Shown: positions 1 through 7,212 of the stretch, in pieces
Layout: each line of letters opens with the position of its first letter
Numbering within the stretch: the stretch's first letter is position 1
Origin: Oscillospiraceae bacterium
Lineage (GTDB): Bacteria; Bacillota; Clostridia; Oscillospirales; Ruminococcaceae
Length of the DNA stretch: 13,668 nucleotides
Assembly (NCBI GenBank): GCA_016296165.1
Contig: JAEDJV010000061.1
Span: 1 to 13,668 of the forward strand
Direction of reading: 5' to 3'
Notes under the pieces: model-generated
Databases searched by the model: none
Seen by the model: the letters and a program-made list of their open reading frames with translations, nothing else
What the model was told of the DNA's origin: nothing
Translations under genes and position numbers: made by a program

Positions 1-201
1 GCTGCTGGTACATGTTGTTCATAGGCTGCTGCTGGTACATGTTGTTCATAGGCTGCTGCTGATACATGTTGTTCATAGGCTGCTGCTGATACATGTTGTT
101 CATAGGCTGCTGATACATGTTGTTCATAGGCTGCTGATACATATTGCTCATAGGCTGCTGATACATGTTGTTCATAGGCTGCTGATACATATTGTTCATA
201 G
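1..201 (-). repeat. In-frame tandem repeat coding PMNNMYQQ(Q)
   Basis: Eight consecutive units read on the minus strand. The four units nearest the unique part of the gene are 24 nt (PMNNMYQQ, with one PMSNMYQQ). Nearer the window edge three units are 27 nt with an extra CAG (PMNNMYQQQ), and the edge unit is cut by the window. Differences are almost all synonymous (TAC/TAT, AAC/AAT), so the protein sequence is conserved while the DNA drifts. The array continues past position 1, and its true copy number is unknown. Confidence 0.95.
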
Positions 202-931
202 CTGGCTGCTGGAAGTTTTCTGTGTTCTGAGACATATTCTGAACAGTATTTATGACTTCCTGCTGTGAAGAAGAAAGGGAATTAGCGTTAAAAGGTTTGT
301 TTTCTTCCTTGTTTTCATCTTCTCTTTCAGCTGAAGACTCCCAGTCATCAAAAATCATTTTGAGTCCTGAGGCATCTATACTTGTGCTAGCAGCACTTCC
401 TTCAGGTGCATCTACTGAAGTGTCAGGTGCTGCAGAGGTTTCAGGTGCACTTTCATTTGCTGCATTTTCGTTACCGGCAGTATCATCAGCAGGAATATTT
501 TCAGTAAATTGGTTTTTAAACTGCTCAGCATATTCAGCAATTTCGTTGTTGAGTGATGTCAATACCACCTGCGAATTCTTTCCTGTAAGTATCTTGGCAT
601 TTCTGTTCTTATCTGGATTAAGCCTGATTATAAGTTTCTGACATTCACTACACGGACAGTTCGGAATCTTTGAATCCGGTTCAAGTGTCACTATACTAGC
701 AATTGAATTTTCACCTGCAAGAAGCATTTTGCATATAGCTTCATATTCAGAACATGTTTTTTCTTCTTCAAATGAGTCATTCAGTTTTTTCCAGTTTACT
801 CCGATGTAAGTGTTATCTGTATCAGTATTTATGATAGTAATAGAAGAAAAAGGTGTTTCTGATTTACTGCATTTTTCCTTAGCTTCATTTAGTTTTTCAG
901 AAGCAGTTTCATATAATTTTGAAATTTCCAT
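1..931 (-). CDS. Cytidine-deaminase-fold protein with PMNNMYQQ repeat tail (3' end beyond window)
   Basis: At least 310 residues are visible; the gene has no stop before the window edge. ATG at 931-929 is preceded by AAAGGA about 12 nt upstream. Residues 28-100 carry the zinc-dependent deaminase pattern: a strand ending T-Y-I-G-V-N (41-46), then C60-S-E62 inside TCSEYEAI, then P93-C94-S-E-C97. The 34-residue C60-to-C94 spacing and the C-x-E...PCxxC ligands match cytidine/deoxycytidine deaminases (in family terms: three Zn Cys and the catalytic Glu). The usual NxE ribose-binding motif is only half kept (N46, then W-K), so the substrate may differ. Residues 145-215 form an acidic, Ala/Ser/Glu-rich linker; from about 243 the protein is nearly pure PMNNMYQQ repeats. 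No signal peptide or membrane segment is seen in the visible part. The deaminase fold is inferred from motifs; activity and role are unknown. It is not a simple Cdd, which is about 130 residues and lacks such a tail. Confidence 0.75.
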   Translation of the reverse strand, partial: MEISKLYETASEKLNEAKEKCSKSETPFSSITIINTDTDNTYIGVNWKKLNDSFEEEKTCSEYEAICKMLLAGENSIASIVTLEPDSKIPNCPCSECQKLIIRLNPDKNRNAKILTGKNSQVVLTSLNNEIAEYAEQFKNQFTENIPADDTAGNENAANESAPETSAAPDTSVDAPEGSAASTSIDASGLKMIFDDWESSAEREDENKEENKPFNANSLSSSQQEVINTVQNMSQNTENFQQPAMNNMYQQPMNNMYQQPMSNMYQQPMNNMYQQPMNNMYQQQPMNNMYQQQPMNNMYQQQPMNNMYQQ

Positions 932-1015
932 AATGATTATGAATCCTTTCATGAAATTTTAAGAAGTGGTTTTGGAGCTGTAATAAGTTTTTACCTTATA
1001 TCAAGCATATATATG

Positions 1016-1050
1016 TTAAAAGCTCTGCACTGACAAAGCAGAGCTTTTAA
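1016..1050 (-). terminator. Rho-independent terminator of the GGDEF gene pair
   Basis: Perfect 13-bp inverted repeat (1016-1028 with 1038-1050) around a 9-nt loop, 10 nt past the stop codon at 1061. Read on the minus strand the stem ends in AGCTTTTAA. The T-run is short and lies inside the stem, so termination may be partial. That matters because the next minus-strand gene starts only about 85 nt further on and has no clear promoter of its own. Confidence 0.75.
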
Positions 1051-1060
1051 CGATGTAAGA

Positions 1061-1990
1061 TTAAAATACCATGTTATTGTTGTAGAAGTAATGTGTATTT
1101 TTGCCGTTTGATTTTGAAACAGTAAGTGCACTGCTTACGCATTTGAGCATCTCTGTAGAATCATGTGCATTTGCAGGATAAAGAGCAATACCATAACTCA
1201 TTGTAATATTAATTTTAATATCCTGGAATTTGATTGGTTCCGATATTACTTCCTTAATAGTTTCAATATAGTTAAGTATTGTAGCATCAGAATCATTTCC
1301 ATAGATTATGAAACCAAATTCATCACCATTTATGCGTGCAAGAAAAATTGAATTTCCGCACATTTTTTTCAGCTTTTTGGAATATGAACAGAGAACAGCA
1401 TCCCCGGCATTGTTTCCAAGTTTATTATTTATTTCCTTGAAATTATCAATATTTGCAGCTATTACAGTAAATGAAGCATTTGAGGAAATAGCTTCATCAA
1501 TTCTTTCTATAAACATCTGTCGGTTTGGAAGTCCTGTAAGAATATCATAATACGCAAGATATGTAAGCTTTTCATCTTTTTCTCTGAGTGCGTTATTTGA
1601 ATCCAGCAGTTCTTTGTTATTTTTAAGAAGTTTCTTATAAAAGGCATGGATTATAGTTATAAGAATAATGGCCGCTATAGTTGATATAAGTCCGGTAATT
1701 TTTGAAGATATACCGGATTTTGAAATCTGAAAAATAAGCAGAATTGCTGATAATCCATTCATTAATACTGCAGCGAAATATCCGAATCTTGGAACCGAAA
1801 CAACCATAAACGCTGAAAAAAGAGTTAAAAGCTGAGTACAAATTCCTGGAATTATCGAGACGTTTTTTTCACCTACGGGAATTTTCCCCTGTAAAATGTT
1901 TACTGCCACGAAAATCACAATGTACATAATAACCATTGGGATTTCGAAAGATGATTTATTTTGGTTGTTTGTGGATTTGTCTGTCATCAT
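1061..1990 (-). CDS. Membrane protein with degenerate GGDEF domain (copy 1)
   Basis: 309 residues from the first ATG. Four hydrophobic segments (about 18-34, 46-66, 70-90, 99-117) are followed by a charged, probably helical linker (118-145) and a GGDEF domain (about 146-305) that begins YYDILTGLPNR. Diguanylate cyclases make c-di-GMP from two GTP, using an Asp in the DxDxFKxxND motif and the GGDEF turn. Here the first position is N180 (NIDNFKEINN) and the turn is N221-G-D-E-F, so one expected metal ligand and the first glycine are missing. No RxxD inhibitory site precedes the turn. Catalysis is therefore doubtful, and a GTP- or ligand-binding sensor is equally possible. A tandem ATG occurs at the start. 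AAGGAG at 1995-2000 lies 4 nt from the first ATG but 7 nt from the second (1985-1987), so the second may be used. It lies 25 nt downstream of the paralogue at 2016-3011 and is presumably co-transcribed with it. Confidence 0.85.
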   Translation of the reverse strand: MMTDKSTNNQNKSSFEIPMVIMYIVIFVAVNILQGKIPVGEKNVSIIPGICTQLLTLFSAFMVVSVPRFGYFAAVLMNGLSAILLIFQISKSGISSKITGLISTIAAIILITIIHAFYKKLLKNNKELLDSNNALREKDEKLTYLAYYDILTGLPNRQMFIERIDEAISSNASFTVIAANIDNFKEINNKLGNNAGDAVLCSYSKKLKKMCGNSIFLARINGDEFGFIIYGNDSDATILNYIETIKEVISEPIKFQDIKINITMSYGIALYPANAHDSTEMLKCVSSALTVSKSNGKNTHYFYNNNMVF

Positions 1991-2015
1991 ATATCTCCTT
2001 TATCAAAGTTGTGAA

Positions 2016-3011
2016 TTAATATTGTTCATAGAAACAAGGACGGTTTTTACCGTTATTTTTTGCATATGAAACCGCACTGCTGATGCATGTAAGAATATCT
2101 GAAGAGTTAAGAGCGTTATTAGGATATGAAGCAATACCAAAGCTTGCAGTACATGATATAATTTCATTACCAATCTGAACTGGTTCAGCAAGTACATTCT
2201 TGATTTTCTCAATATAGTTTAGTATATTGGCTTCAGACATATTACCCTGAATGATAAAACCATACTCGTTTCCTCCTGTTCTTCCAAGGAATATCGAGTC
2301 GCCGCAAAACGCCTTAAGTTTTTCAGCATATGAAGCAAGAACTGTATCACCGGCAGAACTGCCATAGTTATTGTTGATGAGTTTGAAGTCATCAAGATCT
2401 GCAAGAACTACAGTAAATGGCATATTGGAGTTATTTACGATAGTTTCGTCAATTTTTTCGATGAAAAGATGTCTGTTAGGAAGATTTGTGAGAATGTCAT
2501 AATATGCAAGATAAGAAAGTTTCTCATCTTTTTCCCTGATAAGACGGTTTGTTTCCATCAATTTCTCATAGTTCTTTGAGATTTCATTGTTCTTCTGATT
2601 AAGCTTGTTTGAGAAAATATTAATAATAGAAATAAGGAAAATTGTTGCTATTGGAATTATTGTACCTGGAATTATGCCGAGATTTCCTGAACGAATAACT
2701 GCATTTATACAAGAAATAGCATATACAAAGTTAAGAGCAAAAGAGCAAATGTATCCTTTCTTCGGAACAGCCAGAACTATGAATGCGGAAAGAAGAACTT
2801 GAATCTGGGCAAGGATTCCGGCAGTAGACTGAAGGATAGCCTGTTTTTTTATAAGTTCTTCACCGGTAAACTGACTGTTAATTAATTCGCTTCGTCTCTC
2901 GCCATTAATTTTGACAATTACGAACCCGCAAATACCTACATATGCTGCGATGAAAATTATTAATGCGATATTTTGCATTATTTTGTCAGTAGAATTTTCG
3001 CTTTTTTTCAT
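2016..3011 (-). CDS. Membrane protein with degenerate GGDEF domain (copy 2)
   Basis: 331 residues. ATG is preceded by GGAGG with a 7-nt spacer. Hydrophobic segments lie at about 13-34, 62-83, 86-106 and 111-133, with a roughly 25-residue hydrophilic loop after the first. Next come a charged linker containing REKDEKLSYLAYYDILTNLPNR and a GGDEF domain (about 168-328). The metal-site Asp of ADLDDFKLIN (D205) is kept, but the turn reads G246-G-N-E-Y250: Asp is replaced by Asn and Phe by Tyr. There is no RxxD inhibitory site. It is clearly a paralogue of the downstream gene (same topology, shared EKDEKL-YLAYYDILT and SIFL-R stretches), so the pair arose by tandem duplication. The Asp loss suggests weak or absent diguanylate cyclase activity. 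It is the first gene after the consensus promoter at 3099-3127. Confidence 0.85.
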   Translation of the reverse strand: MKKSENSTDKIMQNIALIIFIAAYVGICGFVIVKINGERRSELINSQFTGEELIKKQAILQSTAGILAQIQVLLSAFIVLAVPKKGYICSFALNFVYAISCINAVIRSGNLGIIPGTIIPIATIFLISIINIFSNKLNQKNNEISKNYEKLMETNRLIREKDEKLSYLAYYDILTNLPNRHLFIEKIDETIVNNSNMPFTVVLADLDDFKLINNNYGSSAGDTVLASYAEKLKAFCGDSIFLGRTGGNEYGFIIQGNMSEANILNYIEKIKNVLAEPVQIGNEIISCTASFGIASYPNNALNSSDILTCISSAVSYAKNNGKNRPCFYEQY

Positions 3012-3098
3012 AAAACGTCCTCCATAATAAAATATAGTGAAATTAATAGTATTGTGAATATGATTTTTTCAGTGATTCAGATACCTATAACTATAATT

Positions 3099-3127
3099 AT
3101 TATAGTATATTAAGTACTATTTGTCAA
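3099..3127 (-). promoter_or_regulatory. Consensus sigma-A promoter for the GGDEF pair
   Basis: On the minus strand, TTGACA (3127-3122), a 17-nt spacer and TATAAT (3104-3099): a perfect match in both boxes. Transcription should start near 3092, giving a leader of about 80 nt before the ATG at 3011. Confidence 0.88.
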
Positions 3128-3155
3128 TGATTCTACCTGATTATTCAGTCGAAAT

Positions 3156-3174
3156 ATACGAAAAATATTCGTAT
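3156..3174. promoter_or_regulatory. Inverted repeat between divergent promoters, possible operator
   Basis: ATACGA (3156-3161) and TCGTAT (3169-3174) form a perfect 6-bp inverted repeat with a 7-bp AT centre. It lies upstream of both promoters, 29 bp from the minus-strand -35 box and 67 bp from the plus-strand -35 box. It is followed by eight T on the plus strand, but no plus-strand gene upstream would need a terminator. An operator is an inference. Confidence 0.35.
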
Positions 3175-3240
3175 GATTTTTTTTGGATTTTGACCAATAA
3201 AATTAATTGAGGTGTAAAAGGTTTTGTATATTAAAGGGAG

Positions 3241-3270
3241 TTGACAAGTATGCATAAAATGTGGTATATT
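3241..3270 (+). promoter_or_regulatory. Sigma-A promoter for pheB-hom
   Basis: TTGACA (3241-3246), an 18-nt spacer and TATATT (3265-3270). The expected start near 3277 gives a leader of about 47 nt to the ATG at 3324. Confidence 0.8.
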
Positions 3271-3323
3271 AATATCTATGAAATACAGTTGTATTTGTGG
3301 GATGGACTATTTGAGGTTTTGAT

Positions 3324-3776
3324 ATGGATAATTTAGAACATTCATCTTATCTGATTGTTATTGATTCGCGGGTTATACCGGATGTTTTCGTTAAAGTTCT
3401 TGATGTTAAGAAGACTATAGCAAACCGCGAAGCAAAGAGTCTTGCAGCTGCCTGCAAACAGGCCGGGATATCGCGGAGTGCATATTACAAGTATAAGGAT
3501 TATGTCTTTTTATATGATGAAAAATTAACTCAGAAGGTTATTACACTTTATGCAGTTCTTCAGGATAAACCAGGTGTTCTTGCCAACGTTCTGAGTGTTG
3601 TTCATTCATCTGAGGCAAATGTTCTTACACTGAATCAGAGCATACCCGTTGATGGCGTAGCAGCAATAACAATTTCGCTGAAATTAAATTCAGGCAGATA
3701 CAATGAAGATGATATAAAATCATCACTTCGCTCTGTAGACGGTGTAGTAGATGTCCGGATACTGAGCAGAGAGTAA
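3324..3776 (+). CDS. pheB: ACT-domain protein, PheB/UPF0735 family
   Basis: 150 residues, the normal length for this family. Residues 1-30 begin with the family-like SSYLIVIDSRVIPDVFVKVL stretch. Residues 36-60 (AKSLAAACKQAGISRSAYYKYK) look like a helix-turn-helix. Residues about 72-148 form an ACT domain with the ligand-site motif LQDKPGVLANVL. ACT domains bind amino acids and often control biosynthetic enzymes. Here the gene sits 41 nt upstream of homoserine dehydrogenase, under one promoter and ahead of one terminator, a pairing known from Bacilli and Clostridia. The name comes from an old link to phenylalanine biosynthesis. A regulatory role in aspartate-family synthesis is inferred from the neighbour and the ACT domain. 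SD GAGG is 7 nt before ATG. Confidence 0.88.
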   Translation: MDNLEHSSYLIVIDSRVIPDVFVKVLDVKKTIANREAKSLAAACKQAGISRSAYYKYKDYVFLYDEKLTQKVITLYAVLQDKPGVLANVLSVVHSSEANVLTLNQSIPVDGVAAITISLKLNSGRYNEDDIKSSLRSVDGVVDVRILSRE

Positions 3777-3817
3777 AAATATTATAACTGCATTTTGCAG
3801 GGAAACGGAGTATTATT

Positions 3818-5035
3818 ATGTCTAAGATAGCAGTACTGGGTTACGGTGTAGTTGGTTCAGGTGTTGTTGAACTTTTTTATAAAAATAAAGAAAGTATTCT
3901 TAAGAAGATAGGTAAAGACGCAGATATCAAGTATATTCTTGATATAAGAGATTTTCCGGACAGTCCTTACAGAGACAAATTTACAAGGGATATTAATGAT
4001 ATTGTAAATGATAAGGAAGTAACTATTGTTGCAGAATGCATGGGCGGAGCAACGTTTGCATATGATTTTGTAAAAGCCTGCCTTCAGAACGGCAAGAACG
4101 TTTCTACATCCAACAAAGAACTCGTTGCCAAAAAAGGTGCGGAACTTCTTGCTATAGCTAAGGAGAAAAACTGCAACTTCTTTTTTGAAGCAAGTGTTGG
4201 TGGTGCTATTCCTATTATCAGACCGCTTCACAAATGTCTTGCAGCTAACGAAATCTCACAGATAGCCGGTATTCTCAATGGTACAACAAACTTCATTCTT
4301 GGTAAGATGATAAATGAGAGCATGGATTTTGATGCAGCACTTAAGATGGCTCAGGAGCTTGGATATGCTGAAAAGGATCCTACAGCTGATGTTGAGGGAC
4401 ACGATGCATGTCGTAAGATTTGCATACTTTCATCGCTTATAACAGGCAAGCATATTTATCCTGACAATGTTTACACAAAAGGAATTACAGATATATCACT
4501 CAAAGACGTCAAACTTGCAGAAAAATTCGGCGCAGCAGTAAAGCTTATCGCAAGTGTCAGAAAACTTGAAAACGGAAGAATAATTCCGATGGTTATGCCG
4601 ATGCTTGTTCCGTATGATAATCTTATGTCAAGAGTTGATGATGTGTTTAATGCTGTTATGGTGTGTGGTGACGGAATTGATAAGGCTATGTTCTACGGAA
4701 GAGGCGCAGGTATGCTTCCAACAGCGAGTGCAGTTCTCGGTGACGTGATTGAACAGCTTAAGAATGAAGAAAACGGAACAGATCTTGCGCAGTCATGGGT
4801 TGATTGCGACAATTCCGAGATACTTGCTGATTATAAAGAAAATGAATGCAGAATGTACTTTAGAGTATCAGGAATTTCAGAAGCAGATCTTGAAAATGCT
4901 GAGATTATTGATAACGGTGAAGAAGTGGCTTTTGTTACTGCCAGGATGTCAATTGCTAAGTCAGATGAGTTTGCAAAATCAGTAGAATTACGCGGCGGAT
5001 CAGTAAAATCAAAGATTGCTGTTCTTGACATCTAA
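3818..5035 (+). CDS. hom: Homoserine dehydrogenase
   Basis: 405 residues, EC 1.1.1.3: NAD(P)H-dependent reduction of aspartate semialdehyde to homoserine, the branch point to threonine and methionine, in the cytoplasm. The Rossmann motif is G8-Y-G-V-V-G13. TSNKELVAKKG carries K100 and NGTTNFIL spans 154-161. The catalytic segment GYAEKDPTADVEGHDACRK (182-200) supplies D196 and K200. The C-terminal region (about 343-405) sits where the regulatory ACT domain lies, but it is short and lacks the usual DxPGVLA loop (it reads RVSGISEADLENAEII). Feedback sensing by threonine may thus be altered, or supplied by the ACT protein encoded just upstream. GGAG lies 7 nt before the ATG; a hairpin terminator follows 23 nt after the stop. 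Confidence 0.96.
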   Translation: MSKIAVLGYGVVGSGVVELFYKNKESILKKIGKDADIKYILDIRDFPDSPYRDKFTRDINDIVNDKEVTIVAECMGGATFAYDFVKACLQNGKNVSTSNKELVAKKGAELLAIAKEKNCNFFFEASVGGAIPIIRPLHKCLAANEISQIAGILNGTTNFILGKMINESMDFDAALKMAQELGYAEKDPTADVEGHDACRKICILSSLITGKHIYPDNVYTKGITDISLKDVKLAEKFGAAVKLIASVRKLENGRIIPMVMPMLVPYDNLMSRVDDVFNAVMVCGDGIDKAMFYGRGAGMLPTASAVLGDVIEQLKNEENGTDLAQSWVDCDNSEILADYKENECRMYFRVSGISEADLENAEIIDNGEEVAFVTARMSIAKSDEFAKSVELRGGSVKSKIAVLDI

Positions 5036-5058
5036 ATTATTTATTAATTATATAAAAT

Positions 5059-5087
5059 AAAAACGCTGTCCTATGTCAGCGTTTTTT
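5059..5087 (+). terminator. Rho-independent terminator after hom
   Basis: Perfect 10-bp stem AAAAACGCTG / CAGCGTTTTT (5059-5068 with 5077-5086) and an 8-nt loop, ending in six T. It separates pheB-hom from the peptidase operon. Confidence 0.92.
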
Positions 5088-5099
5088 ACTTTTATATAA

Positions 5100-5128
5100 T
5101 TGATTTTTAATTGGAAAATTGGTATAAT
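5100..5128 (+). promoter_or_regulatory. Sigma-A promoter of the peptidase operon
   Basis: TTGATT (5100-5105), a 17-nt spacer and perfect TATAAT (5123-5128). Start near 5135, leader of about 40 nt to the ATG at 5175. It lies directly behind the hom terminator. Confidence 0.82.
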
Positions 5129-5174
5129 ATTTTTATATGTTCACGTAATAAAAATTCATAAGGAGCAATATAGT

Positions 5175-6191
5175 ATGAACATAAAGAAATTAATTTCAGA
5201 TCTTAGTACTATACATGGAGTGTCAGGCGATGAATCCTGTGTTGTGTCATATATAACTGAAATAATAAAAAAACAAACCAGTCTTCAATGTATAAACAAC
5301 GGAAATAATTTAGTTGTAAACATAGGCAGAAGAGAAGAAAATAAAAAGCATGTTCTTATTGACGCACATATTGACGAGATAGGAATGATTGTTTCATATA
5401 TTGATGAAGAGGGTTTTGTAATTCCGTCAAACATAGGCGGTATGGATTACAGAATCTTACCTGCACAGAGGGTTATGATTCATGGAACCAAAGATATTCC
5501 GGGAGTAATTTCCACAGTTCCCCCTCATCTGACAGATGGAAAAAATATTATAGACAGTATGGAGCATGTCCGTATTGACACCGGATATAGTGAAGAGGAA
5601 TTAAAACAGTATATTTATCCCGGATGTACAGTTTCTTTTGATGTCCCTTTCAGAGAACTTTCGGAAACATGTGTTACCGGAAAATCAATGGATAATCGCA
5701 TAAGTGCAGCGGTTCTTACTGAGCTTGCGTCTGTCCTTTCAAAGGAGGAGCTAAACTGCAGTGTGTCACTTCTGTATTCGGCTTCTGAAGAGATAGGGCA
5801 AAGAGGTGCAAAAACTGCTTGCTTTGAAATTAATCCTGATATTGCAATTGCTGTAGATACGAGTTTTGCACTTACATCAGATGAAGACAAAAAACACTGT
5901 GGCAATATGACGGAGGGACCAATGATTGGAATATCTCCGACGCTTTCACGAGAAATTTCAGATTTACTTATTGCAGCGGCTCAAAACAGTAAAACACCAT
6001 ACCAGCTTGAGGTAATGAGTGGGATGACAGGGACAAATGCGGATCAGTTTTCAGTATCGGGATGCGGAGTAAAAACATGTACCTGTTCTATTCCAATAAA
6101 ATATATGCATACTCCAGTAGAAACCGTTGATTTAACTGACGCAGAAAATACGGTCAGACTCCTTGCCGAATTTATCAGGATGGTGAAATAA
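5175..6191 (+). CDS. M42-family metallo-aminopeptidase (first of tandem pair)
   Basis: 338 residues from ATG 5175, chosen because AAGGAG (5160-5165) lies 9 nt upstream; the frame is open further upstream, but that part overlaps the promoter. M42 peptidases are cytoplasmic, usually dodecameric, two-metal aminopeptidases that trim peptides. All expected metal and catalytic residues are present: H65 (DAHIDEIG), D173 (SMDNR), E205-E206 (SASEEIG), D228 (AVDTS) and H312 (YMHTPVE). The glycine-rich GMTGTNAD stretch (283-290) is also kept. First gene of a four-gene operon; one base separates its stop from the next ATG. Such proteins are often mislabelled endoglucanase (CelM); the metal ligands argue for a peptidase. 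The peptide specificity cannot be told from sequence. Confidence 0.92.
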   Translation: MNIKKLISDLSTIHGVSGDESCVVSYITEIIKKQTSLQCINNGNNLVVNIGRREENKKHVLIDAHIDEIGMIVSYIDEEGFVIPSNIGGMDYRILPAQRVMIHGTKDIPGVISTVPPHLTDGKNIIDSMEHVRIDTGYSEEELKQYIYPGCTVSFDVPFRELSETCVTGKSMDNRISAAVLTELASVLSKEELNCSVSLLYSASEEIGQRGAKTACFEINPDIAIAVDTSFALTSDEDKKHCGNMTEGPMIGISPTLSREISDLLIAAAQNSKTPYQLEVMSGMTGTNADQFSVSGCGVKTCTCSIPIKYMHTPVETVDLTDAENTVRLLAEFIRMVK

Positions 6192-6192
6192 A

Positions 6193-7212
6193 ATGCTTGA
6201 ACATCTCAAACCGCTTAGTTCTCTTTATGGTATCTCCGGAAATGAAGATATGGTAAGAGAGTATATAATAGAAAAGATTAAAGACAAATGTGAATACTAT
6301 ACTGACAATCTTGGAAATCTTATTGCTTTCTGTAAAGGACGACGTTCGTCTGAAAGAAAACTCATGATAGCAGCCCATATGGATGAAGTTGGCATGATAG
6401 TTACCTATATCAATTCTGACGGAACGTTGTCTTTTGATTCAGTAGGTGGTATCAATGACGATGTAATCGCCGGAAGACAGGTTGTTATCTATAACAGAAA
6501 CATTAATGGCGTTATAGGCTCAAAAGCAGTTCACAACATGTCTGCCGAAGAAAGAAAACAAAGCATCTCTGTTTCCAAGTTATATATCGATATTGGAACT
6601 CATAGTAAAGAAGAAACTGAAAAACTGGTTTCAGTAGGAGACTGTATTTCTTTTGCAAGTCAGTATACTGAACTTGGCGGAGGTAAGATATGCAGTAAGG
6701 CTCTTGATGACAGAGCCGGCTGTGCCATTATGATTGATCTTATTAACGAAGGAACTGAGTTTGATACCTATTTTGTATTTACAGTTCAGGAGGAAGCAGG
6801 ACTTCGCGGAGCAGTGACAGCGGCTTTTGGAATATCACCGGATTTTGCTGTAGTACTGGAAACTACAACGGCCTGCGATATTGCTGACGTTAGCGGGGCA
6901 AAGCGTGTTTGTGAGCTTGGCAGAGGTCCGGTTATTTCATATATGGACAGACGAACTATATATGACAGGGAACTCTACGATCTTGCTTTTCATCTGGGCG
7001 AAAAAAACAATATCCCATGCCAGACAAAAACAATGGTTGCCGGTGGAAATGACGCCGGGGCAATACACATATCAAAAAGCGGTGTCCGCACAATTGCAGT
7101 TTCGGCACCATGCAGGTATCTTCATTCTCCGTCATGTGTTGCACAGTATTCGGATATTGAGATGTGCGAAGCTTTAGTCAGACTGCTTATTACAGGAATA
7201 AACGAGTTATGA
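6193..7212 (+). CDS. M42-family metallo-aminopeptidase (second of tandem pair)
   Basis: 339 residues. ATG is 1 nt after the preceding stop; AGGA and GGTGA (6177-6186) at the end of the first peptidase gene act as its ribosome binding site. The two-metal site is intact: H62 (AAHMDEVG), D172 (ALDDRAG), E200-E201 (VQEEAG), E223 (VLETT, in place of the Asp of copy 1) and H311 (YLHSPS). GGNDAGA (284-290) matches the family glycine-rich motif. It differs clearly from the first copy, so the two are diverged paralogues rather than a recent duplication. M42 enzymes are known to form mixed oligomers with different specificities in some organisms; a hetero-oligomer here is inferred from the one-base gene spacing. 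The last bases overlap the next gene by 4 nt (ATGA). Confidence 0.92.
   Translation: MLEHLKPLSSLYGISGNEDMVREYIIEKIKDKCEYYTDNLGNLIAFCKGRRSSERKLMIAAHMDEVGMIVTYINSDGTLSFDSVGGINDDVIAGRQVVIYNRNINGVIGSKAVHNMSAEERKQSISVSKLYIDIGTHSKEETEKLVSVGDCISFASQYTELGGGKICSKALDDRAGCAIMIDLINEGTEFDTYFVFTVQEEAGLRGAVTAAFGISPDFAVVLETTTACDIADVSGAKRVCELGRGPVISYMDRRTIYDRELYDLAFHLGEKNNIPCQTKTMVAGGNDAGAIHISKSGVRTIAVSAPCRYLHSPSCVAQYSDIEMCEALVRLLITGINEL

Larger units (their letters stand above)
3012..3323. other. Divergent intergenic control region
   Basis: 312 bp between the minus-strand GGDEF pair and the plus-strand pheB-hom operon. It holds one promoter for each direction and an inverted repeat at 3156-3174 between them. 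No ORF is credible. The sequence is very AT-rich, with a T8 run at 3177-3184. Confidence 0.8.

Noticed and set aside
252..641. 129-codon plus-strand ORF
   Set aside because: It lies antisense to the deaminase-fold gene, whose motifs and repeats are clear; the plus-strand product is low-complexity Ser/Ala and has no ribosome binding site.
3857..4231. 124-codon minus-strand ORF inside hom
   Set aside because: Shadow of the strongly supported homoserine dehydrogenase frame; no family features and no ribosome binding site.
5100..5174. 25-codon N-terminal extension of the first M42 peptidase
   Set aside because: The stretch overlaps the promoter -35 and -10 boxes and has no SD; AAGGAG precedes ATG 5175, and the family starts there.
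5175..7212. M42 proteins as endoglucanases (CelM label)
   Set aside because: All dinuclear metallopeptidase ligands are present, and there are no glycosidase motifs or secretion signals.
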